This document shows positions 1 through 9,256 of a stretch of 64,000 nt of DNA, in pieces. The first letter of the stretch is position 1. Every line of letters starts with the position of its first letter. The translations under genes and the position numbers were made by a program. Source of the stretch: an uncultured Clostridia bacterium (GTDB taxonomy: Bacteria > Bacillota > Clostridia > Oscillospirales > Acutalibacteraceae); assembly GCA_944385105.1 (NCBI GenBank), contig CALWVR010000007.1:28085-92084 (forward strand), given 5' to 3'. The notes under the pieces were generated by a model, which saw nothing but the letters and a program-made list of their open reading frames with translations, ran no database searches and was not told where the DNA came from.

Positions 1-2
1 AT

Positions 3-1499
3 GTTTCATTTATTGCTGCTTTTATTTTATTAATATTAAGAAATCTAAGAATACCGGCAAACTTAAGATATGTAATTACGTGCGTAGGAATATTTTGTTT
101 TATGGCACTTACAGGATTTTCTCCATCAGTTAGAAGAGCCGGAATAATGCTGATCATTCTTTACCTTGGAGTGCTGATTAATAATAGGGCTGACTCAATT
201 AATTCACTTGGAATAGCAACTCTTATTATTTCTATAATCAATCCATTTTCTGCTGGAGATATAGGATTTTTGTTATCAGTTACCTCAACGCTTGGAATAC
301 TTTTATTTACAGATAAGACTAAAAATGTGATTAAGATGTTTACCAAGAAAATAAACTGTTGTAATGATCTGATTTATAATATATGTGAGCTTATATCTAT
401 GACAATATGTGCGATGGTGACAACACTACCTATAACGATGTTGTCCTTTGGCAAAATTTCACTTGTAGGAGTAATAGCGAATCTACTATGTGTATTTCCA
501 ACTATGCTTATGATGGTATTCTCTTTTATTTCAGCAATTTTATATTATTGTGGGCCTATAGCTTTTTTAGCAATGCCTTTTGCACTTGTTGCAGGTATAA
601 TTATAAATTATTTGACATTTTGTGCCGGAGTACTAGCTAGTTTTGCGTTTGCTGCTATTCCTACGTCACAAGGTTTTGTATCATTTTGTCTTAGCGGAGC
701 TGCAATTTTAATAGCGTATAGTTTATTCCTAGGCCAAAAATATGAATTGGTGAGGATAGCATCTATATTATCATTTATTGTCTTACTTGTTGGTACAATG
801 TCTTATCAGATTTTTATGAGTGGCTCAACTGAACTTGCTGTTTTAGATACAGGTAATGGATGCTCAGTATTTGTAAGTAAAGGAGATCATGCAATAGCTG
901 TTTCGTGTGGAGGAGACAAGTTTAAATTTTCAGAAATTCCTTATTACTTAAGTTCTAAGAATATAGATAGGCTAGATTATATGATTTTGAGTGACTTTAG
1001 TAATGAGGCATCTTATTATGCTCAGAGCGTAATAGAACAATACAATCCATATTATACGGTTCTTCCTAACTCTAAAAATATAGATGATAAAATTAGTAGG
1101 ACAGCAGCAGATAGCAGTAATGCCGTATACTTTAATGAAAGTGCCAATTTAGAACTTTGGGGGAATGTAAAAGCTAAGGCTGTTAGAATGGATAACCAAA
1201 GTTTTATATATTTGACAATTAATGATGTTAATTTATTACTGTGTCCATCTGGAGGGAATGCTCTTTATTTGCCAAACGAATATAGGGACTGTGATATTTT
1301 AATTGCAGGTGGAGACTTTAAAAATTATGACTATATAAATTCAAGTTACATTGTACTATCAAATAATTTTGATAGTACGATGGAATTACTGGATAGTGTA
1401 GCAAAATCAGATAAACTAATTATTGCTACTGCTGGAGACGGAAATGTAATTTTCGATTTTAAAAAGGATAAGAATATTTGTATAAAAAGGGTGGTATAA
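3..1499 (+). CDS. comEC: ComEC/Rec2 competence protein, C-terminal part (5' end outside window)
   Basis: The reading frame is open to the left edge, so the start and N-terminal OB region lie outside; 498 residues are visible. ComEC is the membrane channel that carries single-stranded DNA into the cell during transformation. The visible part begins inside the hydrophobic competence domain, with the family-typical stretch LTGFSPSVRRA followed by about seven or eight membrane segments. After the last one (around residue 280 of the visible part) comes a soluble domain at the place of the metallo-beta-lactamase-like domain. There LDTGNG replaces the usual DVGQGD, and no HxHxDH motif is visible (LSDFSNEAS instead), so metal binding looks lost. 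The stop overlaps the holA start (TAATG), as in the usual comEC-holA arrangement. Family call is confident; DNA uptake function is inferred. Confidence 0.85.
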   Translation, partial: VSFIAAFILLILRNLRIPANLRYVITCVGIFCFMALTGFSPSVRRAGIMLIILYLGVLINNRADSINSLGIATLIISIINPFSAGDIGFLLSVTSTLGILLFTDKTKNVIKMFTKKINCCNDLIYNICELISMTICAMVTTLPITMLSFGKISLVGVIANLLCVFPTMLMMVFSFISAILYYCGPIAFLAMPFALVAGIIINYLTFCAGVLASFAFAAIPTSQGFVSFCLSGAAILIAYSLFLGQKYELVRIASILSFIVLLVGTMSYQIFMSGSTELAVLDTGNGCSVFVSKGDHAIAVSCGGDKFKFSEIPYYLSSKNIDRLDYMILSDFSNEASYYAQSVIEQYNPYYTVLPNSKNIDDKISRTAADSSNAVYFNESANLELWGNVKAKAVRMDNQSFIYLTINDVNLLLCPSGGNALYLPNEYRDCDILIAGGDFKNYDYINSSYIVLSNNFDSTMELLDSVAKSDKLIIATAGDGNVIFDFKKDKNICIKRVV

Positions 1500-2536
1500 T
1501 GGCTAAACTTTCTCAAGCACAGCTTCGAGGAAACATACGTAATAGGAATTTTGGAAATTTATATTTTATCTTTGGTACAGAAAAATATTTAGTAGAATAT
1601 TATACTAAAGAATTAGTAAGAGGGGTATTAGGGAAAAATTTTAGTGATTTTAATTATCAAAAATTGTCTGAAAATAATATTAGTTTAGAAAATATTAGTG
1701 ATGCAATAGAGGTTTTACCTGTTATGGCTGAAAAAAGGTGTGTAGAGGTATCAGATCTGGACATTGATAAATTAAGTCAGTCAGACTTTAAAAATTTAAA
1801 AGCGTTAGTTTCAGACTTGCCAGAAACAACTGTATTAATTATAAGTCAAAGCTCGATTGTAAATGATTTAAAAAAGTCTAAATTTGTATCGTTTATAAAA
1901 TTAATTGACAAGTTTGGCTTTTTAGTAGAACTTAATAATTTAGATAGATTAAGCTTGCAGAAGCAATTAGTAAAGTGGGCTAAAGACTTATCGTGTGACT
2001 TATCTGAAAACAATGCTCAAAAAATAATAGATCGCTGTACAGAAGACCTTTTTATGCTGCGTAATGAAATGGAGAAACTTTGTGCATTTGTAGATGGTGG
2101 AGAAATAACTGAGAATGATATAAGTATGATTGTTATCGAACAGTCGGAAGCAAATATTTTTGAAATAACTAAGGCTATATCTAATGGAGATACTTCGAAG
2201 GCTTTAGATGTCCTTGACATATTACTTTATAAGAAAGAAGAGCCCATTGCTATTTTATCACTATTATCATCTGTTTATGTTGATGTATATAGAGTAAAGT
2301 CAGCTATTAATAGTGGTTATTTAACTTCTGATGTATCGGCTAATTTTGACTATAAGAGAAAAGAGTTCAGACTTAATATTGCTAAGAGATTGGCTAAGAA
2401 TTTTTCCTTTGAAGATTTAAAGAAATGCATAAATATGATAGTGGAAACAGATTTTAAATTGAAAAGTTCTAGTATAAATAGCAGAATTCTCCTTGAAGAG
2501 CTTATATCTAAGTTATCAATGATAAAGCAGTTTTAA
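1499..2536 (+). CDS. holA: DNA polymerase III subunit delta
   Basis: HolA is the clamp-loader subunit that opens the beta clamp. The 345-residue protein has the family N-terminal pattern around residues 20-40 (NLYFIFGTEKYLVEYYTKEL), an AAA+-like middle, and a helical C-terminal collar domain. I chose the ATG at 1499 because AAAGGGTGG sits about 6 bases upstream and the start overlaps the comEC stop (TAATG); an in-frame TTG at 1478 has no such site. The comEC-holA order is conserved in Firmicutes, but rpsT, which often follows, is not seen here. Length is normal for the family. Confidence 0.92.
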   Translation: MAKLSQAQLRGNIRNRNFGNLYFIFGTEKYLVEYYTKELVRGVLGKNFSDFNYQKLSENNISLENISDAIEVLPVMAEKRCVEVSDLDIDKLSQSDFKNLKALVSDLPETTVLIISQSSIVNDLKKSKFVSFIKLIDKFGFLVELNNLDRLSLQKQLVKWAKDLSCDLSENNAQKIIDRCTEDLFMLRNEMEKLCAFVDGGEITENDISMIVIEQSEANIFEITKAISNGDTSKALDVLDILLYKKEEPIAILSLLSSVYVDVYRVKSAINSGYLTSDVSANFDYKRKEFRLNIAKRLAKNFSFEDLKKCINMIVETDFKLKSSSINSRILLEELISKLSMIKQF

Positions 2537-2585
2537 TATAGTTTAAACTGTAAATATTAATTTAATATATTTTACATATATTTTA

Positions 2586-2614
2586 TTGATTAAACTTTGA
2601 TAATGTGTTAAAAT
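2586..2614 (+). promoter_or_regulatory. Sigma-A-type promoter for the PPK2 gene
   Basis: TTGATT (2586-2591) and TAAAAT (2609-2614) are separated by 17 bases. A start site near 2621 would give a very short leader beginning at the ribosome site GAGGAGAGG, just before the ATG at 2637. Confidence 0.65.
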
Positions 2615-2636
2615 TTAATAGAGGAGAGGTGTAAAT

Positions 2637-3497
2637 ATGAAATTAGAAGAATATGTATATTATGGACAAAAGGGATTTAATATTAATAGCTTTGATACTA
2701 AAGCAGAAAATCTTACATTTGATAAAGAAATGGCACTTCAGATTGGAAAGCTTAATATTGAAAAGATGGAAGTCCTTCAAGATAGGCTTTATGCGCAAGG
2801 GAAAGAGGCTGTCTTAATAATAATGCAAGCTATGGATGCTGGAGGAAAAGATGGAGCTATTAAACATGTTATGAGTGGACTTAATCCTCAGGGAGTAGAA
2901 GTTAAAAGTTTTAAAAAGCCTTCGCAAAGAGAACTGGCACACGATTATATATGGAGATGTGCAAAAGAGTTGCCGGAACGAGGGAAAATAGGCATATTTA
3001 ATAGGTCATACTATGAGGATGTTCTTGTTGGAAAAGTTCATAATTTGTATAAGGGTCAAAATTTACCTGATAGATGCAAAACAGATGATATATTTGATAA
3101 AAGGTATGAACAAATTAAAAATTTTGAAAAATACTTATGGGAGAATGGAACGAGAATAATAAAATTTTTCTTTAATATTTCTAAGAAAGAACAAAAGAGA
3201 CGATTTATGAAGAGGATAGAGGAGAAAAATAAAAATTGGAAACTATCTGATTCAGACGTAAAAGAAAGGCGATATTGGGAAGACTACATGAAGGCATATG
3301 AAGAGGCTATTAATAAAACCAGTACCAATTATGCACCTTGGTATGTAGTCCCTGCAGATAAGAAATGGTTTGCAAGGTATTTTGTATCGGAAGTGATAGT
3401 GAACGTTTTAAATGATATAGACCCAAGATATCCTGTGGTTTCAGAAAAAAATAAAAAAATGATTGCTGAGTGTAAAAAGTATCTTGAAAATGAATAA
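2637..3497 (+). CDS. Polyphosphate kinase 2 family (class III-like), polyP:nucleotide phosphotransferase
   Basis: PPK2 enzymes move phosphate between polyphosphate and nucleotides. The 286-residue protein has the Walker A-like loop DAGGKDG (residues 67-73), the Walker B region GIFNRSYYEDVLV (about 119-131), and a basic lid around 187-203. The residues APWYVVPADKKWFARYFV near 235-252 match class III PPK2 enzymes, which can phosphorylate both AMP and ADP; the class is assigned from memory of those proteins, not by alignment. The gene is monocistronic: its own promoter precedes it and a strong hairpin terminator follows. ATG with GAGGAGAGG at 8 bases supports the start. It may regenerate ATP/ADP from stored polyphosphate. 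Confidence 0.9.
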   Translation: MKLEEYVYYGQKGFNINSFDTKAENLTFDKEMALQIGKLNIEKMEVLQDRLYAQGKEAVLIIMQAMDAGGKDGAIKHVMSGLNPQGVEVKSFKKPSQRELAHDYIWRCAKELPERGKIGIFNRSYYEDVLVGKVHNLYKGQNLPDRCKTDDIFDKRYEQIKNFEKYLWENGTRIIKFFFNISKKEQKRRFMKRIEEKNKNWKLSDSDVKERRYWEDYMKAYEEAINKTSTNYAPWYVVPADKKWFARYFVSEVIVNVLNDIDPRYPVVSEKNKKMIAECKKYLENE

Positions 3498-3501
3498 TAA
3501 G

Positions 3502-3533
3502 ATAGACTGGCCAATTATGGCTAGTCTATTTTT
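3502..3533 (+). terminator. Rho-independent terminator after the PPK2 gene
   Basis: An 11-base-pair stem with one wobble (arms 3502-3512 and 3519-3529), a loop of 6, and a T run at 3529-3533. Confidence 0.85.
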
Positions 3534-3563
3534 GTATAGTTTTACAGAAAATTAAACATGTTA

Positions 3564-3592
3564 TTGACTAAAAAGAAAAGAGTGAGTAGGAT
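3564..3592 (+). promoter_or_regulatory. Probable promoter of the gtrA/FAD/GT-C cluster
   Basis: TTGACT (3564-3569) and TAGGAT (3587-3592) are 17 bases apart, about 40 bases before the GTG start at 3632. Confidence 0.55.
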
Positions 3593-3631
3593 TAATAAGG
3601 AGCTTAAAAATTTTTAGGAGGACTATTTAAG

Positions 3632-4072
3632 GTGTACGAAAGAACTGCTAATGATGATAAATTTTTCAATACTATAAAGGAATTTTTAAGGTATACTTTA
3701 GTGGGAGGATCAGCTTTTTTTGTTGATACTGGAGTGTTATATATAGTTCAGCACTTTTTACTAAGTAGTCAAGGAAAACTGGGAGTTCTAGTAGCTACCG
3801 TTCTAGGATTTATAGCAGGACTTATATATAATTATATTTTATCAATTATTTTTGTGTTTAAAGATGGCTCACAAAAGGTTGAAGGAAAGAAGACAAAATC
3901 ATTTTTAATCTTTATACTAATAGGATTCATAGGACTTATCATTACTGAGTTGGGAATGATTTTAGGAATGAAAATTTGGGGAATGAAGTATTATATTATA
4001 ATAAAAGTATTTTTGGCGGCAGTAGTCTTCCTGTGGAACTACGTAGCTAGAAAAATATTTATATTTAAATAA
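3632..4072 (+). CDS. GtrA family membrane protein
   Basis: GtrA-like proteins are small four-helix membrane proteins thought to flip polyprenyl-phosphate-linked sugars across the membrane. The 146-residue product opens with the family-like [20 protein letters not shown] (around 18-37) and has four hydrophobic segments (about 20-38, 50-73, 87-110, 115-138), ending in [11 protein letters not shown], a typical GtrA tail. The start is GTG, with AGGAGG ten bases upstream. It lies 26 bases before an FAD oxidoreductase gene, which itself overlaps a large membrane protein gene, so the three look like one operon acting on an envelope glycan. The transported lipid-sugar is unknown. Confidence 0.85.
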   Translation: MYERTANDDKFFNTIKEFLRYTLVGGSAFFVDTGVLYIVQHFLLSSQGKLGVLVATVLGFIAGLIYNYILSIIFVFKDGSQKVEGKKTKSFLIFILIGFIGLIITELGMILGMKIWGMKYYIIIKVFLAAVVFLWNYVARKIFIFK

Positions 4073-4098
4073 TCTATTTTGTAATTGGAGAATTTTTT

Positions 4099-5661
4099 AT
4101 GACTCAAAAAGATATTAAAAAGGCCATAATAATAGGTGCAGGTCCTGCTGGGCTTACAGCAGCATATCAGCTTTTAAAGGAAACAAACATTAAACCAGTA
4201 ATAATTGAGGAATCAAACTTTATTGGAGGAATATCACGTACAGCGGTTTATAAAGGCAATAGAATGGACATAGGCGGACATAGATTTTTTTCAAAAAATG
4301 AGCAGATAAAAGAAATTTGGAATGAGCTAATGCCTATACAAGGAAAACCTTCTAAAGATGACTTAAAACTTAATATAGAAAAACCACTTATAGAGAATGG
4401 ACCTGATCCAGAGAACTCAGACGAAGTTATGCTGATTAGGAATAGGGTATCGAGAATATTTTATTTAAGGAAGTTTTTTGACTATCCTATTTCCATAAAA
4501 CCGGCTACTTTTATTAATATGGGTTTTGAAAACACTGTGAAAGCAGGTTTTGGGTATCTTTCGTCTTGTATTAGAAAAAAGAAAGAAAAGTCATTAGAGG
4601 ACTTTTACATAAATCGATTTGGACGTCCTCTTTACGAAATGTTTTTTGAGGATTATACCAAAAAATTGTGGGGAGTTCACCCCTCAGACATATCACCTGA
4701 ATGGGGTGCCCAAAGAGTAAAAGAATTATCTCTTAGTAAGGCAATAAAAGAGATGTTGATAAAGGCAGTGAACAAAAATCATAAAACTAAGGAGACATCT
4801 TTAATAGAACAATTTATATATCCTAAAAAAGGTCCAGGCCAATTTTGGGAAGTGATGGCTGAGAAAATAGAAGATATGGGCGGGGAGATTTATTTAAACT
4901 CAAAAGTTATAGGAGTAAATTTTGATGGATTAAAAGTAAATGAGGTGGTATATAAAACCGATAATGGGGAATCTAAATCTATATATGGAGACTTATTTTT
5001 TTCTAGTATGCCAATAAAAGATTTAGTAGATGCAATGGGTGATAAAGTTCCGGAGGAAGTTTTTAAGGTGGCAACAAATTTACCCTACAGGGACTTTATT
5101 ACAGTAGGGCTATTGTTAAAAAAATTAAAACTTAAAAATAAGACAAAACTAAAAACGGTTGGGAACATAATACCTGATTGTTGGATATATATACAGGAAC
5201 GTGATGTAAAAATTGGGAGACTTCAGATATTTAATAATTGGTCTCCATACATGGTGGCTGATAATGAGAATACTATTTTTGTTGGCCTTGAGTATTTTTG
5301 CAATGAAGGAGATGATATGTGGAATAAGAAAAGTGAGGATTTTATAAAGTTTGCTATAGATGAATTATGCAAAATAGAAGTAATTGATAGGGAAGACGTT
5401 ATAGATGCAACTCATATAAGAGTAAAAAAAGCATATCCTGCATACTTTGGAACTTATAGCAATTTTGACAAAGTGAGAAATTATTTGGACACATTTGATA
5501 ACCTATACTGTTTAGGGAGAAATGGGCAGCATAGGTATAATAATATGGACCATTCTATGCTAACAGCTATAGAGGCAGTTAATATTGTAAAGTCTGGAAT
5601 AAGTGATAAATCAGCTATCTGGAATGTAAACACGGAAGAAGCTTATCATGAAACAAAGTAA
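4099..5661 (+). CDS. FAD-dependent oxidoreductase, amine-oxidase / UDP-galactopyranose-mutase-like
   Basis: The 520-residue protein begins with a Rossmann dinucleotide site, [15 protein letters not shown] (about 11-25), then an acidic residue ending the second strand (IIEE) and GGISRT, as in NAD(P)-binding amine-oxidase and protoporphyrinogen-oxidase-type proteins. The C-terminal [21 protein letters not shown] (about 477-497) fits the FAD-cap region of UDP-galactopyranose-mutase-like members. No membrane segment is evident. The gene follows gtrA by 26 bases and overlaps the next gene by 14. This family is often found beside GtrA and glycosyltransferase genes. The substrate is unknown; a sugar-nucleotide or lipid-linked sugar is inferred from context only. 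Confidence 0.75.
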   Translation: MTQKDIKKAIIIGAGPAGLTAAYQLLKETNIKPVIIEESNFIGGISRTAVYKGNRMDIGGHRFFSKNEQIKEIWNELMPIQGKPSKDDLKLNIEKPLIENGPDPENSDEVMLIRNRVSRIFYLRKFFDYPISIKPATFINMGFENTVKAGFGYLSSCIRKKKEKSLEDFYINRFGRPLYEMFFEDYTKKLWGVHPSDISPEWGAQRVKELSLSKAIKEMLIKAVNKNHKTKETSLIEQFIYPKKGPGQFWEVMAEKIEDMGGEIYLNSKVIGVNFDGLKVNEVVYKTDNGESKSIYGDLFFSSMPIKDLVDAMGDKVPEEVFKVATNLPYRDFITVGLLLKKLKLKNKTKLKTVGNIIPDCWIYIQERDVKIGRLQIFNNWSPYMVADNENTIFVGLEYFCNEGDDMWNKKSEDFIKFAIDELCKIEVIDREDVIDATHIRVKKAYPAYFGTYSNFDKVRNYLDTFDNLYCLGRNGQHRYNNMDHSMLTAIEAVNIVKSGISDKSAIWNVNTEEAYHETK

Positions 5662-7660
5662 AGAAAATATTGATATAAAAAGAATTTTAATATTTGGAAT
5701 AATTTCTTTTATTTTGTCTATCTTACTCGAAGTTTTTGTATTTAACTTTTATTCTATAGCTAATCAAAACAATAGGATATTTAAGCTCGATTTAACTTCA
5801 GCTATTCTTAATAATTGCATTTTTGAAAATGGATATATCTCTGTTCCAAACCAAGGAGGCTCTATAGAATTCAATAATGTAAATATTGAAACTAAGAATC
5901 TTGTTATAAGCTTTAAGGGAACTGACCCTATGGGATGTAAGGGATATATTTTATTAACGGATGAAGCATCTAATTATAGCTATGTTGTAGCTTCTGACTT
6001 TAATGAGATGATAAGTGGAAAACTATATAAACTTTTAAGAAGCAACGGTAATTTAGACTCGGTTAAGATTTGTTTTGAAAATTCTCAAAGGGACTTTGTT
6101 ATAGAGGATATATCTTTAAATAGTCCTTTAGCCTTTAATTTTAATTTTGTGAGGTTTCTAGGAATCTTTACAGTACTTATGATTTTTATAATAGTTAAAA
6201 TAAAAAGACTTTATTTAATAAATCTTAATTTTGATAATTTAAGCCATAAACTTGCAATAGGAGTAGCTATTATGATATGCATAGTGTTGTGTTTATCTGT
6301 CTTTAAGATGGTTAAGGACAGTACGGGCTCTATGTATTATGATAAATACCCGCTTGAAGCCTCAGCGGAGTATTATAAGCCGTATGTACAACAGTTTGAT
6401 GCATTATTTAAAAAGCAACTCCATTTAGATGTTAAACCAGATGAAAAAATGAATGAGCTTAAAAATGTTTATGATCCAAGTGAAAGGAACTTTAAAGACG
6501 TAAAATATCTTTGGGATAGAGCATACTACGATGGAAAGTATTTTTCATATTTTGGAATAGCACCTATAATAGTTTTATATATTCCTTTTTATATTTTTAC
6601 AGGATTGCTTCCAAGTGACATCTTTGTAACGACTTTTTTTGCACTTATAGCTATCTTATTTATATTTTTATCGTTATATGAGATATGTAAGACATTTTTA
6701 AAGAGTACAAACTTGTTGCTATTTATTTTGGTAAGTGTAGGAGTAGTATTTGCGAGTTTAATATATACAGTACAAAGTTCTGCAGATATGTATTATATAC
6801 CTGTTGAAAGTGGTATAGCTTTCATGTCAGTATTTATTTATTTATCGTTTAAGGCCTACAATTTAAAAAGAGGGCCTCTTAGAATACTTTTATTTGTTTT
6901 GGCAGGCTTATCTATTGGTATGTTGTCTTTATCAAGACCTAATATGTTAATTGTAGCGGGATGTTTTGTTTTACCTATATTTTTATCTGTGCTGATAGAT
7001 AATAGAATAGAGAAGAGTTCTAAATTAATTGATGCATTATCCTTTTTAATTCCTGCTGCTTTGTGTGGTATTGGCACTGCTTATTATAATTATGTAAGGT
7101 TTGGATCTATTTTTGAATTTGGAGCAACTTATCAACTTACTGTTAGTGATATATCCTATAATAAATTTAGAATAGAAAACATTTTACCAGCTTTATATTA
7201 TTATTTTATACAATGGCCGGGATGCTCTGGTCATGCCCCGTTTTTAATTGTAGAGAATGTTTATAAGCCTATAAGTGGCAACTATTTTTATTCAGCAGTA
7301 AATATAGGACTTTTATCAATTCCACTGAATTGGAGCATAGCTGCTATAGGGCCTACTCTTTCAAGAAAAGAATTTATTAAGAGTGCTACATATATTTCTA
7401 TTTTAATGTCAACGGTGTTTATTGCTATATTAAATTTTTGCCTAGCAGGTATATGCATAAGATATGTATGTGATATATCTTTGCCATTTGCTATATTGTC
7501 GGGTCTAATAATATTAGATGCGAATAGAAATGCTTTTGAAAGTGGAGATAGAAATGGAAAAATAATATATAATATTTCTATATTATATATTATTCTTACA
7601 ATTTTTATATGCACTGTTTTAATTTTTATAAATGAAAGATGTAAAATTACTATTTTTTAA
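5648..7660 (+). CDS. Large polytopic membrane protein, GT-C glycosyltransferase-like
   Basis: The 670-residue protein has one N-terminal membrane helix (about 13-33), a soluble presumably extracytoplasmic domain (about 35-160), and then a long series of hydrophobic segments, roughly a dozen in total. The segment between helices near residues 235-295 is rich in Tyr and Asp ([32 protein letters not shown]). It sits where GT-C enzymes carry their catalytic first loop. I infer a lipid-phosphate-sugar-dependent glycosyltransferase, but no diagnostic motif proves it. The ATG overlaps the preceding FAD oxidoreductase stop by 14 bases, indicating translational coupling. A bidirectional terminator follows. 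Confidence 0.6.
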   Translation: MKQSKENIDIKRILIFGIISFILSILLEVFVFNFYSIANQNNRIFKLDLTSAILNNCIFENGYISVPNQGGSIEFNNVNIETKNLVISFKGTDPMGCKGYILLTDEASNYSYVVASDFNEMISGKLYKLLRSNGNLDSVKICFENSQRDFVIEDISLNSPLAFNFNFVRFLGIFTVLMIFIIVKIKRLYLINLNFDNLSHKLAIGVAIMICIVLCLSVFKMVKDSTGSMYYDKYPLEASAEYYKPYVQQFDALFKKQLHLDVKPDEKMNELKNVYDPSERNFKDVKYLWDRAYYDGKYFSYFGIAPIIVLYIPFYIFTGLLPSDIFVTTFFALIAILFIFLSLYEICKTFLKSTNLLLFILVSVGVVFASLIYTVQSSADMYYIPVESGIAFMSVFIYLSFKAYNLKRGPLRILLFVLAGLSIGMLSLSRPNMLIVAGCFVLPIFLSVLIDNRIEKSSKLIDALSFLIPAALCGIGTAYYNYVRFGSIFEFGATYQLTVSDISYNKFRIENILPALYYYFIQWPGCSGHAPFLIVENVYKPISGNYFYSAVNIGLLSIPLNWSIAAIGPTLSRKEFIKSATYISILMSTVFIAILNFCLAGICIRYVCDISLPFAILSGLIILDANRNAFESGDRNGKIIYNISILYIILTIFICTVLIFINERCKITIF

Positions 7661-7705
7661 GTGATATTAGATATTTTAAAATTAGTTGTATTTTAGCAAA
7701 AGTAA

Positions 7706-7733
7706 AAAGACGCCTTATTAATAAGACGTCTTT
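7706..7733. terminator. Bidirectional terminator between convergent genes
   Basis: A near-perfect 28-base palindrome, arms AAAGACG/CGTCTTT and CTTATT/AATAAG with one C-A mismatch. It ends the plus-strand membrane protein gene (stop 7660) and the minus-strand gene whose stop is at 7736. Confidence 0.75.
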
Positions 7734-7735
7734 AA

Positions 7736-9142
7736 TTATTGTTTAGATGAGATATCCCTAGCTACGACTATACCTGTAAGTGAAGCTTGCATAAGGCCTC
7801 GTGTAATACCAGCTCCATCCCCGATTGTATAAAAGTTTTTTATGTTAGTTTCAAAGTTATTATTTACATCTAACCTTGACGAGTAGAATTTTACTTCTAC
7901 CCCATACAATAGAGTATTTCTTGAGTATAACCCAGGTGCTAATTTATCAAAAGCTTTGAGAGCCTCGACGATACTAGTAAGATGTCTATGCGGTAATACA
8001 AAAGATAGATCTCCAGGTACAGCAGTTTTTAAAGTAGGTACAGTAGTAGATTTTTTTAGTCTTGTTAAATCAGTTCGACGACCTCTTAGTAAATCACCCA
8101 ACCTCTGCACCATTATTCCACCGCCAGTTAACATGTTACCGAGTTTAGCTATATATCTGCCATACTCAAGTGGCTGATTAAAAGGCGAAGTAAACTTAGT
8201 AGATACGAGTAGCGCAAAGTTTGTATTTTCAGTATGTTTGTCCTCATCAGCATAGCTGTGCCCATTTACAACAGCAATATTTTCATCATAATGTTCTTCA
8301 CTTACTAGTCCACCAGGATTCATGCAAAAGGTACGTACTTTATTCTCAAATGTATCAGAATAATAAACTAGCTTAGCTTCATAAAGACTTTTAGTTAAAT
8401 GGTCCATAACAGAGTTAGGCACTTCTACTCTAACTCCAATGTCTACTTCCTTATTAGACGTTTTAATACCATTTTCAGCAGCAACTTTAGTAAGCCAATT
8501 TGAGCCACCTCTACCAGGAGCTGCGACTACATAAGGTGCTCGAAAAAGCACTTTACCTTTTCCTTTTGTTTCCACATATACACCTTCAACCTTATTGTTT
8601 TCAACTAGGATTGACAGTGCCGTGGTATGCTCTAAAAACTTAAAGTTTTTAGATTTACATAACTCTTTATACATGTTTCTTAAAACTTCAAATGAATACT
8701 CTGTGCCCATGTGACGCACGGGACAGGGAATTAATTTTATATTTTCTTTATGTGCAAGATAAGATAAGTCATTGGCAAACTTGTTATTTCTACCAAAGAC
8801 TTTATCCGGTGCGCCAAAACTTAGATATGTATTATCAGCATATTCAATTAATTTAGAAGTTTCTTCATGAGATATATAGTCGGTTATATTGCCTCCAACT
8901 TCATCACAAAGAGATAACTTTCCATCTGAAAAAGCACCTGCTCCGGCCCAGCCGTTCATTATATTGCATGGGTTGCAGTTTACACATTTACCGGTTTTTC
9001 GCGCGGGGCATTTTCTATTATCTATTGTACTTCCTGAATCGATAATCAATATTTTCTTTTCAGGGTTAATCTTAGTGGTTTCCAAGGCAGTGAATATCCC
9101 GGCAGGACCAGCACCAACTATAATAATATCAAAATCATACAT
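7736..9142 (-). CDS. COG2509-type FAD-dependent dehydrogenase
   Basis: The 468-residue protein starts with the FAD-binding motif DIIIVGAGPAGIFTALE (5-21) and ends with the FAD-site signature FYTIGDGAGITRGLMQAS. It belongs to an uncharacterised, widespread FAD-dehydrogenase family. Four cysteines (C45, C53, C56, C59) in CPxRKxGKCVNCNPC could bind a metal or Fe-S cluster; that is inference. I chose the ATG at 9142: AGAGGTG lies 10 bases upstream, while a longer start at 9223 would place the codon inside the -35 box of a near-perfect promoter. The gene is monocistronic. Its substrate is unknown. Confidence 0.85.
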   Translation of the reverse strand: MYDFDIIIVGAGPAGIFTALETTKINPEKKILIIDSGSTIDNRKCPARKTGKCVNCNPCNIMNGWAGAGAFSDGKLSLCDEVGGNITDYISHEETSKLIEYADNTYLSFGAPDKVFGRNNKFANDLSYLAHKENIKLIPCPVRHMGTEYSFEVLRNMYKELCKSKNFKFLEHTTALSILVENNKVEGVYVETKGKGKVLFRAPYVVAAPGRGGSNWLTKVAAENGIKTSNKEVDIGVRVEVPNSVMDHLTKSLYEAKLVYYSDTFENKVRTFCMNPGGLVSEEHYDENIAVVNGHSYADEDKHTENTNFALLVSTKFTSPFNQPLEYGRYIAKLGNMLTGGGIMVQRLGDLLRGRRTDLTRLKKSTTVPTLKTAVPGDLSFVLPHRHLTSIVEALKAFDKLAPGLYSRNTLLYGVEVKFYSSRLDVNNNFETNIKNFYTIGDGAGITRGLMQASLTGIVVARDISSKQ

Positions 9143-9194
9143 ATTTATAAACACCTCTTTATTAATGGTCAAACTGTTTAACATAGTTGCTAAT

Positions 9195-9223
9195 ATTATA
9201 CACAAAAGAAATATAACTGTCAA
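9195..9223 (-). promoter_or_regulatory. Consensus sigma-A promoter of the COG2509-type gene
   Basis: On the minus strand, TTGACA (9218-9223) and TATAAT (9195-9200) are separated by exactly 17 bases: a perfect match in both boxes. The leader is about 45 bases. Confidence 0.9.
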
Positions 9224-9248
9224 TTTATTTAAACGAATTGACAGTTAT
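9213..9248 (-). terminator. 13-bp inverted repeat after the substrate-binding protein gene; overlaps the next -35 box
   Basis: Arms 9213-9225 and 9236-9248 are perfectly complementary (ATAACTGTCAATT / AATTGACAGTTAT) around a 10-base loop. It lies just downstream of the minus-strand stop at 9257, followed by a T-rich stretch, so it probably terminates that gene. The distal arm contains the TTGACA of the next promoter, so it could equally be an operator. Confidence 0.6.
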
Positions 9249-9256
9249 TAGATTGC

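Noticed and set aside
9143-9223. 27-residue N-terminal extension of the COG2509-type protein
   Set aside because: It would start within the -35 box of the gene's own near-perfect promoter, upstream of the transcript start.
8889-9251. 120-residue plus-strand frame
   Set aside because: Antisense to the N-terminal half of the COG2509-type gene and crosses its promoter; no ribosome site.
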